64,000 nucleotides of DNA from Linum tenue (Eukaryota > Streptophyta > Magnoliopsida > Malpighiales > Linaceae), in assembly GCA_946122785.1 (NCBI GenBank), contig CAMGYJ010000002.1, positions 57,437,703-57,501,702 of the forward strand, written 5' to 3'. Every line of letters begins with the position of its first letter. Positions within the stretch are counted from its first letter, which is position 1. Below, one piece after another: positions 25,501 to 38,200 of the stretch. The notes under the pieces were generated by a model that had not been told where the DNA came from, did not search any database, and saw only the letters and a program-made list of their open reading frames with translations. A program made the translations under genes and the position numbers.

Positions 25501-28500
25501 TACCATTGAAATTTAGGTCCAACAAACATCTACAATGCAGAAGTTGAATTTCAGTATGTAACACAGCATCTCATGGAATGCTATTCTTACCCCAGGTAAG
25601 TCAACGTCAGTCGGAATTCGCTTGCAGAAGTTTCCATGGTATTCTTGTACTTGAATTCCCTATAACAAAAATACCAAGAAAAAAAAACGGCCCATTAGCA
25701 TAATGCTAAGTTTGGATAACAGTGAATTGATTCCAAATATCCCTTTTCAAAGAAGTACCTGGCTGCACCTCACTCGCATAACTGCCTCAAATCCCTGAGG
25801 CCTTGAGACGTTCCATCTAAGATCATTACAAAGCTTTACGGAATCGGAAACTACTGAAAATGGATGATAATAATAAACCTGAAAGAAAGAAGTTATGACT
25901 TAAACCTTGATATAATATGGCCAATTAGCAAGAAATCTAAATCCGCACAGGGTCCACGTTCCAAAATGTTTGGTGAAGGAGTGGTATAAGGTTAGGTGAT
26001 CTAAAGAAAATGAATGAAACCAAGACTTTCTAACTTTGTCATCCAACTAAAGTAAGTGAAAAAGATGCATTCTAGGTGACATCAAATATGTAATGGACAA
26101 CCTTCTCCTAACCATGCCAAAAAGTGCACAAGGAAAGATAGCTTCCTAAAGGACAATAATTTTAACAAAAAGCCATCAGTTTAGTGTTTTGAGTATGATA
26201 GCTATCAACAATAAAGCACTGCCATTAAAATGAAATCCAAACTGTTAATTGCAAGCAGCAATAGTATCCTGAAAGTACCTGCCCTCCAGTAACTTTAGGG
26301 ATGACAGATATAGAAGCAATGTCCACGTATGTCTTGGTGGTGATGAATACATCAACACAAACCTGAAGAAATCAGGAAAAGAAAAAAGCAAAAGAGGGAG
26401 CTTAATAAGCAAGCTCTGGTGATGACATAGTCCTGTAAACTATAGAAATCTTGATTTTTCCATTTAGATAGACGGGAAAACAATAGAGAACCTGATATTC
26501 TGCAAATTCAACTGCCATGTCCTTCAGAGTTTTGTCAGCAGGCTGAAGTAATTTATGAGCCTCCTGCCCAAGAAGATGCAAAGTAGACATAAATCAGAAT
26601 GGTAGCAGGCAGACCTCCAATAATTTCCAAACTGAGGTGACAGCATGGGACGAATAACAATTAGTTGCTTTTACAATAATGTTTACAAAGCGTTCTTGAG
26701 CTGCACACCTAGAGGCTGAACCTAGCACGATTGCACCCTAGTCTAAGTGAGCAGGACTTTTGATAACTGTGGTAAAATTTATAGGTTAAGCAACCCAATA
26801 TCCACCAGGAAAAAAAACTTCCCTATATAGAACACTTCTCCATGCAATGCTGCCCAGGAATAAATAAAGGTCACAACAATACAGAGTTCAACTGATGGAT
26901 GTTAGATACAATAGACTACATTCTCAAACAGGGACAAAAGGTAGTCGATAATTTTGCACAACAAAATCATTGAATAACATGAAGGCCCTTTACTGATCTC
27001 GAAACGAGTTTACAAGGTTGCACTTACGTACATTAGATGCATCATCTCCTTAACTACTGCAAAATGTCTAGCAGTAAAAGCAAGGCAAGGAAAGGTTGAA
27101 TCATTACCTTGTCCCCGGCAGAGACATTGCTTCTTCCCTCAGCCTCTCTTGCAGCAAGTGCTCCAAGGCCAATGGATGGCAAAACTGATGGCATAATAAA
27201 TTGATCAGGGAAGGCATTGTCAAAGTTAATAGGAACACATGACCACTAGAAAGCATTTAATATTCACAAAGGGTAGACCATGACAGCAACAAATATAAAT
27301 GTGCCCTTTACGATGGTGAAAAAAGAGGTTTAGGATACTTGCCTGATTGAAATACCATAAGCTTTCCTCCAGTACTCTTCATTGCTAAGAAAGCTGCCTG
27401 AATGAAAAGTACATAATGTTTTAGGAAACAGCTGATTATAAGAGGATGTCATTTCAAAGTCTAACGACCGCATACGTAATATCAAGTTATCAACAAAACC
27501 AATCAAACAACACATGCTTGCCAGCCTTGCCAGCTATTCATTCTTGAAATTCTATCATCAGTATGTTCCCAACTGCAATCACTAGTTGCTATAATTACCA
27601 TTTTAGCAAACACAAACTAAACGCCAAAATTTTAACATTCTCAGGATGGTTACTTTACACATGCATGCCAAAATTACAACCATGTAATTTCTAACCAACA
27701 CGAGTACGTTTAACATTCATTTAACATAATGAACTCAAGATGAGAATATTTTCTCAGGCACAATGAATACACATGATATATTAGTTATAAACTAAATGAT
27801 GTACCTTGATTGCTGCACCAAAAGCTGACTCGGATGTTCTAGTATTCTCAAACATGGTTGGAATACTTTCCAATAACAGTTCCAAATGTTGACGGCACTA
27901 AATCCAAGAGAAAGATGAGAGAGATTAATTACAATTGATAATACACCATATACAGCTACAAGTAGTAATATGTAATTCCTATTTCCTGTAAACAAAACAA
28001 GGTTTAGGCCGATTATGCTATAAGGCCAAATGATCTGCAACTTACCTCAGAGACTGAGACAATGACATCAGTTTGCAAAGGGGTATACACATCTTGTACA
28101 TCAGGAACGATCAGCATTAGAGGCTACAGAAAATTGAGAGGGATCAGATCAGTATCAATATACTTCCCAAAACATGTAGCGTACTAAAATTGTTGAAAGT
28201 TGAGCCGGATGCAAAAGCTTCCACAATCAAAATGCACGAACAACTCACACGAGTCAGATGGAGTGAAAAATGTAAATAATTAGCAACAAGAGACAGGGGA
28301 TCTAGAAGTTCAAATGATAGGTCAGTTCTCAAGCAGAGAGCAACCATATCTTAAGAGACCAATCAGCATTCAGTAATCCCCGGTACATCCTCAAAGATAC
28401 AACATTTAACCAACACAAAACCTCAAAGGCTGAGAAATTGGATATTGATTCACCTGCTGTAACGCACGTTTCAAGTTGTAGAAGTGGATGGTTGAATCAA

Positions 28501-31500
28501 AAGTTGCAATCCCAACCATTGTCCTTGACCCTTCCTGAAAGAGGTCATTCAGTAAGTACAATAGCATCTCAGAAAATCTGTGCATGCTGAGAGATCAACT
28601 AAGTGTTTCTCAGACCAGAAAATCGGCATCAGAATATAAGTGAGTATGGATTTACAGTAAGCATTCAGACAAGCATCCTGTATGAGAGACATAGTAAGAT
28701 GGCACCACCAAATCCTGCAAATGGATACAGTACTCACCGGAAGATCACCAATAACTTGGTTAATTGAGCTGCAAGCTGCAGCAGTTGCACCAGTTTGAAC
28801 GGCATTCATGGACACATCAATAAGGAAGAAATAAACAGCTGGCATTGGTTCACGCACCTGAAACAAGAGTAAACAGAGCCATCAATCATGCATACAAGAA
28901 CCAGTGAAAAAGAAAAATAGACCATACAAGTGAATTCTTCAACATACAAGCTCTAAATAAAAGAGAAACCAAGAACCAAAAGAAGTAAAGATTCCGCAAA
29001 GAAAGAATGAGACCATATATTCCTTTGTCGCAACAAATTCAACTGTCCCCCTACACAATTCAGGCCTTTCGTCAGCATCTCTACGCCTACCATCAGGACC
29101 TAAATTGCAATGATAGTCCCGAGGTGTTTCATCAGTGAAACCTGCCATGAAACAGGGAATTTCAGAGCAAGGCACAGCTTGTCAGTAAAATAAAATGTGC
29201 CATGTCAATGAATAGAGGAACACTTTCAAGATCAACTTTATTCCTATGAATCATTATTCCACTAAAGATATACAAAAAAAAAAGTAAACAAAGCAATAGT
29301 TTGCCCCACAAGTAACAGACCTAACAACTGGCATAACGCCACTAAAACAGAAGCAAACCTATGAAAGCAGGAGGTCACAAAGTGGTAAGGCACACGCCAG
29401 ACACCCAAAAGGGTCAATAAGAAAGGAAGATGGAATGTGAAGGATGTCCAAATAACTTTTCCTCTATCTAATCATTAGCAGGAACGTTGCTGAAAACATC
29501 CAGAAAATCCATATGCTGAACTAAGAAAAGAGGATTATATGCATACTGACCGCACAAATTACAGATGAAACGCCTCCCCTGATCAATGAACTTCATGAAA
29601 GGATTTATATAGCCTTTGCAACGAGAACAGCGAACAGGACCACCTTCTCCAAAATCAACAATCTATAACCAGGAAATGTGAATAAATGCAACTTTAGTTG
29701 GGTCACTGGCTTGCAACCGGAAGTATTTATTTGGGGGGGAAAAGCAAACAGTAAATCAACACAACAGCAATTCCCTTTCAGAAATGAAACCGCATCAAAG
29801 GTGGATAATAGAAGTCAAAGTTGAAGGTCACAGGCACTCATCAAAATGGGGAGACAAGTATATCCCCACCATCTTTGATCTTTCAAACATCTTAAGCAAA
29901 AATACCAGAAGGTACTGCATATTAATCATTTCAGTTTGTTCTGGAGACTCAGTTAAAATGGCTTCACATGTTCATCCTCGCTTCGGAGCAAGGATCTCTA
30001 TTGCACTGAGAAATAAACCTAACAAACTTCCCCTGTTTCAGGACAGAAGAAAATTTCCGTCCCAGAGGCATCCAAAGGAAGAATACAAGCATTACCTGGA
30101 TAGGCTCCTCAGATGGATGGGGAAGGGCTAAAGGTTGGACCAATAAAGAAAGCTGCATGCCAGATGTCGTCAAAAGATCAGCAGTGCACGGAATCTGCAT
30201 ATTTAAAGTCGTAGATTACGTAAGTGCTTTAATTACTTCCACTGAAATTAACTGCAAATAGTGCAGAGCATCTGCAAACATCAAAAGCTTAAAATAACCT
30301 GATTAATGGTGCACCTCATGTAGCGTGGACTACAATTCCCTGTGTCCCGAACTATGTAATCGCTCGTTGCCGGCTTTCAAGTAGAAAGCACATTATCAGA
30401 CAACCATGAAAAATGCTGGTGTTTGTAACTAGACAGGAATATATATAATGAAAAAGACAAGGTCATTTACGATTAACTACCGGAGGTGGGTTGGCCTGAT
30501 TGCCCTGACGAGTATCATGCAAGATGACAGATGAACTTGGGATTGGCCTTGGAATTTGATTGGGATCAATCTTTGACGCCCCTGGCTGTGTACCACCAGT
30601 TTGGCCAATAACAGGTGAGATAGCAGTCATTTGATTCTGCATTGGTGGTGGCATTCCATACATTCTAGGTGGTGGCATAGACCCTGGCATTGGAGGTACC
30701 CCCTATATTACCCATGATATAATTGTGTCAAGATTCAGAACACATGAATCCATAAATACTTGTGCACCAAAAAGTGAAGACAGTATTATGGAAACAGAAT
30801 TACATGCTAATAAAAAGACAACACTGATCATTTATAATCATGAGGCAATCACACTACTATACTATTGTCATTCCCATTCTATCATTAATACGTCAGGTTC
30901 AGAAACATGCTGGTGAATGATATGAAAAAATGTCATTGATAGATGGAGCATTTGTTTCACCAGAAATAATCCAGCTTTCATCTGCTTGCCATTTAAGAAG
31001 GAAAAAAAAAGGAATAATAACAATTTTACAAACTCTTTACTATTGCCAAACAATCTGCATCTATAATCAGTAGCTAAACCACAAAAACAAACTTCCAGCA
31101 GTGTAGTATAATAACACTATATTTCACAAAAGAATATATGCTTAAATACTCACTGGTTGTGAAGGCATCTGTGGTGCATAAGGAGAAGCTACAGATCCCA
31201 ACATCGCTTGAGGTGGTCCCCCAAAGGCAGGTGCAGCTTGACCCATTCCTGATGGTGGAAGTACCTGCGAAGCACCAGCTCCAGGACTCCCCATGAAAGG
31301 ACGCATAGCCCCTGCTTGAGGAGGGCCACGTGCCGGTGGCCCCATAGCTGGAGGAGCACCCATGGGAGGTTGATGCTGAGAACTACCAGGAGGAGCAAAC
31401 CGTTGTCCAGCCTGGAAAGCGGGTGCAGGTGGCCCATTACTCATAAAACCACTTGGAGCACCAGAAGGCCCCATGTTCACGGGAGATGAAGAAGCAACTG

Positions 31501-31927
31501 GAGATGGACGAGTACCCGGCGGTGGTGCTCCATAAGGAGGAGACCCAGCAGAGGGAGGCATTGAAGAAGGGAATGCCCCCGGAGGAGGAGGTCTGGCACC
31601 AAATGGAGGAGGCTGGCCAAATGGTGGGCCGCTGGGTCTACCAGGGGCCATATTTGGTGGCAATGTGGGTGATGGAGATCCTGAGGCAGGCCTAGGAGTT
31701 GCACCAGAAGGGAATGGACCAGGTCTCGTCATTGGTGATGCAGGCGAAGAGGATGAGAATGGTGGTGGCTGACCGAAGGGAGGTGGCCTGGTATTTGAAC
31801 TGGGCGGGCGATTAAGGTTCATGTTCTGAAAATTGTCAGCTAAGGCATTTGGATTCTGCTGAAAATTCGGCGGTGGTCCAGTAGGGGGTTGTTGTCTAGG
31901 TGCCCCTGGAGGCACAGGAGCTGCCAT
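22523..31927 (-). CDS. SEC24A: COPII coat protein SEC24A
   Basis: This is the cargo-binding subunit of the COPII inner coat at ER exit sites, working with SEC23 and SAR1. I resolved 24 coding exons in phase from ATG at 31927 to TAA at 22523-22525, for 1066 residues (Arabidopsis SEC24A is about 1040). Exon 1 (31154-31927) encodes a Pro/Gly/Gln-rich tail. The zinc finger (CSRC and CNLC) is at residues 391-430. The trunk starts near 471 ([19 protein letters not shown]). The beta-sandwich lies near 690-750, the helical region has [20 protein letters not shown], and the gelsolin-like end has [20 protein letters not shown]. Introns 11 and 20 use GC donors (after 27343 and 23556). No disruption is seen. 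A partial copy of exon 6 lies at 4516-4660. Confidence 0.96.
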
Positions 31928-32600
31928 GTCTTCTTACTGATCAATCAATCTAAACTTCACAGATAGAACACCCAGAATTCCCCCTTTCCTGCCACCACCC
32001 AACAATCAAATGCGGCTATATCAATTCCTCACTTCCACAATTCCCAAGCGAGCAGAATCGAGTCTTCAAAACCAATATTCCACACATCGGCAGAACAATT
32101 CAAAAACCAGAACAAGAAACCGGGGGGGAAACGATCAAAACACCATAGAATTCCAATTCAACTAAAAATTAAAGAAACACAAACATAACGCAAGCAGAGC
32201 AATCGAATTCTGAATTCAACCGAAATGAGCGAAGCTGAAACGAGCAGAGCGTAAGGTTAGGGATGGTACCGGAGGGGAACAAAGGCGAGTGGATCTAGTC
32301 GGCCGGAAAGGAGATGAATTGCGTCAATAGATGAGATCAGATGATCTGAAGGGAGTCCGATTAGGGTTTTGCATGGGGAGGAAGGCGAGAGGAGAGGGAT
32401 GAAATGGGAAGAAACCGGGGGGAAATGTTAGGGTTTTGGAGATCGGAGGGGAGATCAAGTTGGGGATCGGAGTCCGGAGAAATACGCAGAGAGGGAGAGA
32501 GAATGAGAGTGAAGAGGGAAAGAGCAAGAGCGGGTGTTTTGATGAGAAACGGGGAAGACTTGGGTAAGAAAGAGCCCAATCAGGGAGAGAGCGGTACATT
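31928..32600 (-). promoter_or_regulatory. 5' leader and promoter region of SEC24A
   Basis: Upstream of the ATG the reverse strand carries a leader. The segment 32260-32600 is strongly CT-rich on the reverse strand (CTCTTCACTCTCATTCTC and CCCTCTCGCC), like a 5' UTR or core promoter. A 5' UTR intron is possible between about 31950 and 32270. No clear TATA box was fixed. Confidence 0.4.
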
Positions 32601-32819
32601 TTTATTTTTACCTTTTTTATATTTTGTCTCTATTTTTTTATTCAAAATTTTTTTAATTCTTTTATATTATCTAAATCTATTAAAATGTTATTATTTAATC
32701 AAATTTTTTGTAATGCATCAAAATATTAGTTATTTTACGTTATCGTTAATACTTTTTAACTCTTTTTCTTAGTTAAAATACTAAACTTTTGGAAAGTTGG
32801 CCTTCATATGTCTCTTCCA

Positions 32820-32965
32820 GGTCAGTATCATGTTGGCAAGTCAATATTACTAACAAAATTGCTAACTGAAAGTTAACATTTGGTTAATTCTTAGTATTTC
32901 GATAGGTTTGGCTAATAAAAAAAATCCAAAAAAAATTTGGCTAATAAATAGTCATTATCCTTTAG
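32820..32965. repeat. Scar of a MULE-type terminal repeat
   Basis: It resembles the right arm of the MULE at 36281-37664: shared order is GTCA-TATTACTAACA, GTTAAC-TTTGG-TAATT, TTC-ATAGGTTTGG and a -AATAG-CATT end. A partner arm and target duplication were not found, so it is a fragment. Confidence 0.5.
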
Positions 32966-33006
32966 ATTTTGTATTTCAAATGATACAAAACATTTCTCCG
33001 GTATAG

Positions 33007-33565
33007 ATGATAAAGTGGGTACCTCCTTTCCCATGGTTGGGTGGTGCTAAACTCGAACAGGTCAGTGATGAGGGGCAAGCAACATTAGGAGGAGCTAATA
33101 GGGAGGATGACAGTCACCTCCTACATGCTTACTCGATGAACTTGGGTAATGTCTCAATTACAAGAGCTGAATTAGCAGGTGTTGTGCATGATCCGCAACT
33201 GACTTGGGTAGTATGGTATCAACAAGGGGTTGTTCAGACAGATTCACAAGTTGCTCTCGAGCTGATTCGGGATGCTGAGCAACGACCCCCTCATTTTGTC
33301 TTGATCTGCGCGGCCCATCAACTTCTTGGTCAGGAGTGGCACGTTCAAACTGGTTTACGTCTTCAGGAAGGGGAATGTGGTTGCAGACTATCTCGCTTCG
33401 ATAGACCATGGTTTGCCGCTTGGTAACCATATTCTAGCTACACCTTATCCTTTACCGAATCATTAGATGACTTTGATCTTATTTGAGTTGAGATTCACCG
33501 ATTTGTTTATGGTCAACGATTGAAATGCCCGCAAGCACTACATTTTGTGCAAAAAAAAAAACAGA
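33007..33565 (+). pseudogene. LINE 3' end (RNase H domain) with poly(A)
   Basis: The forward translation has SITRAELAGVV, then VVQTDSQVALELIRDAEQRP and HFVLICAAHQLLGQEWHVQT, which is the RNase H-like domain at the C-terminus of plant LINEs. The frame shifts at about 33360, after which GNVVADYLASIDHGLPLGNH appears in another frame. An A-run at about 33551-33561 marks the 3' end. It is 5'-truncated and dead. Confidence 0.8.
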
Positions 33566-34374
33566 AGTCTTAGGTGGTCAACATTCAACATACCTAAAAC
33601 TTTGATGGTACGAGGTTCAATTACCCTACAAAACTTTACGCCAATCAACTTTGCCTTCCCCTATCTGTCTTTTCACTTTTGAGTTTTAGGTAGTGGTGGG
33701 CAATGGGCGGGTTGGATGAATTTTCATTTTAAATTGACCCACCCATTTACTAGTGAGTTGGAATAATTGTGACCCGTACTCCACCCACATTTTTTTACGG
33801 GTCGGGTTGGGTGGGTGACGGATGAGTGCAGTTGGATCATGGGTTAACCCGCAAAAGCAATTCTCCAACTAGCCATTAAGAATGTTGACTAACATTTATA
33901 ATAAGTTCATAGTAAATTAGTAAGATTGTATCAATTTAAACACTTCTCACTTTGTCTCAAGCAAATCCACGTAGTATTTGTATAAAAAAAAATATACTAC
34001 TCTATCAACCAATTGTGTAGAGTAAACTTACGCATTTTGTAATTTTGATAAAATTAATAATTTAAAGTTTTCATCCTAATATTTAATGGATATTAACAAT
34101 AATTTACATTCCAATATCCAAAATCTAATGGATATTACACAACACAATAACCAATAATAGTAGTCAAACAAACATTTTCATGTGAAAATAGAATGCGGGT
34201 CATTCGGGTGACCCGCAATCAACCTCCACCCACCCACATAAGTGCGGGTGGGAGATTTATCAATACGCAATTCACCCACATCAATCACGGAAAAAATCCC
34301 AAAGTACACTAGTTGTTAAAAAAAATTCCCAAAATACATAAGTTATAAAAAATTTTCCAAAAGTACACATGTTT

Positions 34375-34665
34375 GAGCATCACCGTTTTTGGCAAACGCA
34401 GTGAATAATATCACCGCGTTTGTCAAGGACGGTAAATATTTCACCGTTTTAAAAAAAACGGTGACGTATTCACCGTCTTAGTTTAAAACGGTGAAGACAT
34501 CACCGTTTTAAATAGACACGGTGAATGCATCACCGTTTTAATCAAAAACGGTGAACAAAAAACCGTTTTAGTGATCCACGGTGAATAGACGCGGATCGCT
34601 GACGTGTACCAACGCGGGGTATTCACCGCGTTAAACAAACACGGTGAATACCCCATGTTTGTTTG
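34375..34665. repeat. Palindrome array, left arm of the 9-kb MULE
   Basis: About eight imperfect units of roughly 30 bp, each a short palindrome of the form TCACCGTTTT-(6-9 nt)-AACGGTGA, joined by ATTCA or GCA-type linkers. Examples are CACCGTTTTAAAAAAAACGG near 34451 and CACCGTTTTAATCAAAAACG near 34531. More widely spaced CACCG/CGGTG sites continue to about 34850. Confidence 0.88.
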
Positions 34666-34889
34666 CGTCAGCGATCAGTGTCGCTGGGGCGTTCACCGTG
34701 GCCGTTGGATGCGGTGAGGCGCGGATCGTGGTTTTCTTTCCAGATCCGACGCCTCACGCTGAGCCACGTCGCTCGATCCGTGCACGTTCACCGTCCTCGA
34801 GAAACGCGGTGCCTTCACCATTTCTGACGGACGCGGTGAACACTGGGAGAATTAAATTCTCGACAGATCCCTTCCCCCATTCCCCCAAC

Positions 34890-34898
34890 TATAAATAA
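34890..34898 (+). promoter_or_regulatory. TATA box for the PMD gene
   Basis: TATAAATAA follows a C-rich stretch at the inner edge of the left arm, about 350 bp before the PMD ATG. It is followed by a CT-rich leader (TTCTTTCTCCCTC). Confidence 0.55.
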
Positions 34899-35237
34899 CC
34901 CTTCCCCCTTCACTTTCAACTCACACCACAATCATTTCACTTCTTTCTCCCTCAATTTATCCGCTCTAGTCTCGTTCTAAGTATGCTCTGTGGTTGCGGC
35001 TAAGTCCGATCTTCCACATCAGAAAGAATTACTAGAGTTTGACCCTAAAGCCCCCGTCCCGCTAAGTTCCCGTCCCTTACAAACCTAAACCCGTCGAACC
35101 TCTGCCCGGCTTCCGCCAAAAAATAGACGAAGAGGCTCTTCGTGTAGGTTTTTGGTTTATGATTTTTTTTAATCGAAACAATTTGATTTTGTGTTTTTTT
35201 TATCAAAACAATCTCTGATTTCATTACTTTTTTATAG

Positions 35238-38200
35238 ATGGGTGCCGAGATATACGATCCTCGATTGTATATCCATTATGGCCCAAGGGATGCGAGTCTC
35301 TTAACCGATCAAGAAGCTCATCGCTCCCGTGCTATTTGGGATAACAATCCGGTAATTTGATGAGTATTCTTGCTTTATTTTATTATTTTCTAATGTTTTA
35401 TTTTGCTTTATTTAATCTAATAAATTGATGTTTTTCCTATTTTTTTTAGGAATCTCTTGTTCCCGTGGTTCATAAAGGGACCAATAACTTGCCCGCTTGG
35501 CATCCAAGGTTGGAACCCTATATAGCGAGGACCGGTTTGGGAATGTTGCGCCATTTCTTGCGGATCGAAATCGACAACGATCTGCTTACGGCAATGACGG
35601 AACGATGGCGTCCCGAAACCCATACATTCCACCTTCCGGAGGAGGAAATGACGATCACCCTCAAAGACGTGGCGATCCTCACCGGGCTTCCTATTTCTGG
35701 AGATGCCATCATTGGTTCCACGACCAAACCCGAAGGAGGTTGGGGGCCGCTCATACGTGATCGTTTGGGCTTCGACATGCCGACCACCACACCAATTCAA
35801 GGACGGGGGCATCCACCGTTGAATGCGGGCCAAGTGTCGGTCTCGTGGCTGGTATCTCACATCCAGCAAGAGGTGGAAATCAATGACGAGACACCAGAAG
35901 AACAAGTCGAGCGTTAGGCCCGCATCTACCTCATCGGTTTGGTGGGTGGATTTTTGTTCCCCGACAAGTCCAACCGGTGGATTCAAGGCATATGGTTGGC
36001 ATTGCTCACTGGTGACTGGGATGCAATTGGAGAGAAGAGTTGGGGATCGGCCGTGCTAGCGAGCGTATACCGGGAGCTGTGTACTTGCTCGAAAGTTGGG
36101 GCAAAGCAAGCTGGTGATGCGATGTTCATCCTACAACTGTGGGTATGGGAGCATCTTCCAATGTTCGCACCTCTCGACCCACGTCCATACCGGAGAAACG
36201 ATGATGAGCTAAACTTTCTGCAAAATCTCCCCTACGGTGTCAAGTAAGTTTATTTCGTACTTAGCCTAATTTAAATTTTAGGGCAATGTCTATTTTTTAC
36301 CCAAATCTTTTCAAAATTCTTTTATTTTACCCAAACCTATCAAAATTCTATTTATTATCCAAACTTATTGTAGTTTATCAAAGTCTGGGCATTTGTTCTG
36401 TCACCGTTACTTATTTCGTAACGGAAATCCACGTATGCATCCATGTCAGCGTCCACTCAGAAATGAAAAAAAATCTCTTATATCACTAAAGAAAATAATT
36501 AGAAATTTAAATGTCCAGTAGCTCTGCACCTCCATCGCGTCTTCTTCCTCTATTCTCCGCCTCTGCATCCACCTCCACAACAGAAAACCTATTTCCATTA
36601 AACCAACCCCAACATCCAACCCCACACGTCGTCGCCCTCGCCTGCCACCACCCAAGCCCGCCATTGAAACTAAGGAGGACATCGACACCATCGCCCGCCC
36701 TCAAAACTGGAAATCCAGATCTATGAATCGGAAGAACAAAAAATCAAAAGATGGGTTTTGGGGAATCGAGTTCGATGATGGGTTGGGCGTTGGAAGGGAG
36801 CATAGATCGTGAGATTGCTTGGAATGATGCAGACGCCGGTGCTGGTGTAGGAGGATTGGAGGAAGATGAAGAGGAGCCGACAACCTTCTCTAATTGGGCT
36901 TTCGATTCCGACAACGGCGACGAGGGGTTTCCCCATTTGCCCCAGCAACGACAACGGCGGCCAAATCGATGAGAAAACGCGAAGAAAATAGCATCGATTA
37001 AACCTGGCAGCGGGCGACTACGTCGAAATGCTGAGCCAAGATGTCGACGAGCTTGCCTTTACCTTCGTCACCCCACTGGCACCCCAGCACGCCGGCAACT
37101 TGACTCATCGATCGGCAGAGCCTCTGGAAGCGGAATCGGCGACGCTGAGCGAGGGGGGGGGGACTTGAGTGTGGAGCATAGGACGGCGCTGCGCCGAGGA
37201 GAAGCAGAGGAGAAAGGGATGCGCTGGTAGTGGCGGCGGCGGAGGGAGTTCCAAGCGGGATGAGCGAGAGGATTAAATTCCACAGCGAAGGAAGAAGAGT
37301 TGGGGTGGAGGGTTCGCTGCAATTGGGGGATCCTTTTTTGTTTTTTTGTTTATGTTTGTTTGTTTGTTGTTTTTATTAATTTTTTTTTATTAAAATAGGA
37401 AGAAGAGAGGGGGTGGAGGTTTCGCTGCAATTGGGGTGGGATCTTTTTTGTTTGTTTTGATTATTAATTTTTTTTATTAAAAATAGTAAATGATAGTATT
37501 CTGACTGCCACGAGGGAAGCCAACTCATTATGGTCATGCTTAGTCAGCATTACTAACAGAAAAGTTAACGGAGAGTTAACGTTTGGATAATTATTAGGAA
37601 TTCAATAGGTTTGGATAAAATAAAAGAATTTTGAAAAGGTTTGGGTAAAAAATAGACATTGCCCTAAATTTTATTACATGCTTAGCTAGATTTAAATTGA
37701 ATTTATTACGTACTTAGCCCAAGTTAAATTTGATTACATGCTTAGCTAGATTAAATTGAATTTATTCCGTACTTAGACCAATTTAATTTATTATTTGCTT
37801 AGCTATATTTCAATTAAATTGATTCCGTACTTTTACTTACAAGGTGGATAGGAGCAAATACGAATGACCATCAACCTGAGCATTCGTTACTGTTTTATCG
37901 TTCTGAGTTAGATAAACCTTGGTGGAATCAGGTAATCATGTTTTGTCCATATTTGAACAAGTTAAATTTTATCAATGTAAATGGTCGTTAATTCCGAATT
38001 TTGAATGAATATAGGTTATATGGGATCCATATCCACGTGAAGTGTTTGAGCTGCATCATCTTAGACACCCTCTAGATCACGAGACGTGGTTGTGCAAGGT
38101 GCCATTGATCTGCTGGCACATGGTGGAATGGCACCTACCCGATCGATCCTTGAGGCAATATCGAATGGAGCAACCAATTCCACAAGACCCGCCTCAAGGT

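Noticed and set aside
31453..31695. Forward frame within SEC24A exon 1
   Set aside because: Antisense of the Pro/Gly-rich N-terminus of SEC24A.
34375..34665. CRISPR-like array of regularly spaced repeats
   Set aside because: The units are palindromes with variable loops in a plant transposon arm. There are no constant repeats with unique spacers and no cas genes.
35417..35986. Reverse frame of 189 codons
   Set aside because: Antisense of PMD exon 2. The forward strand has the PMD motifs.
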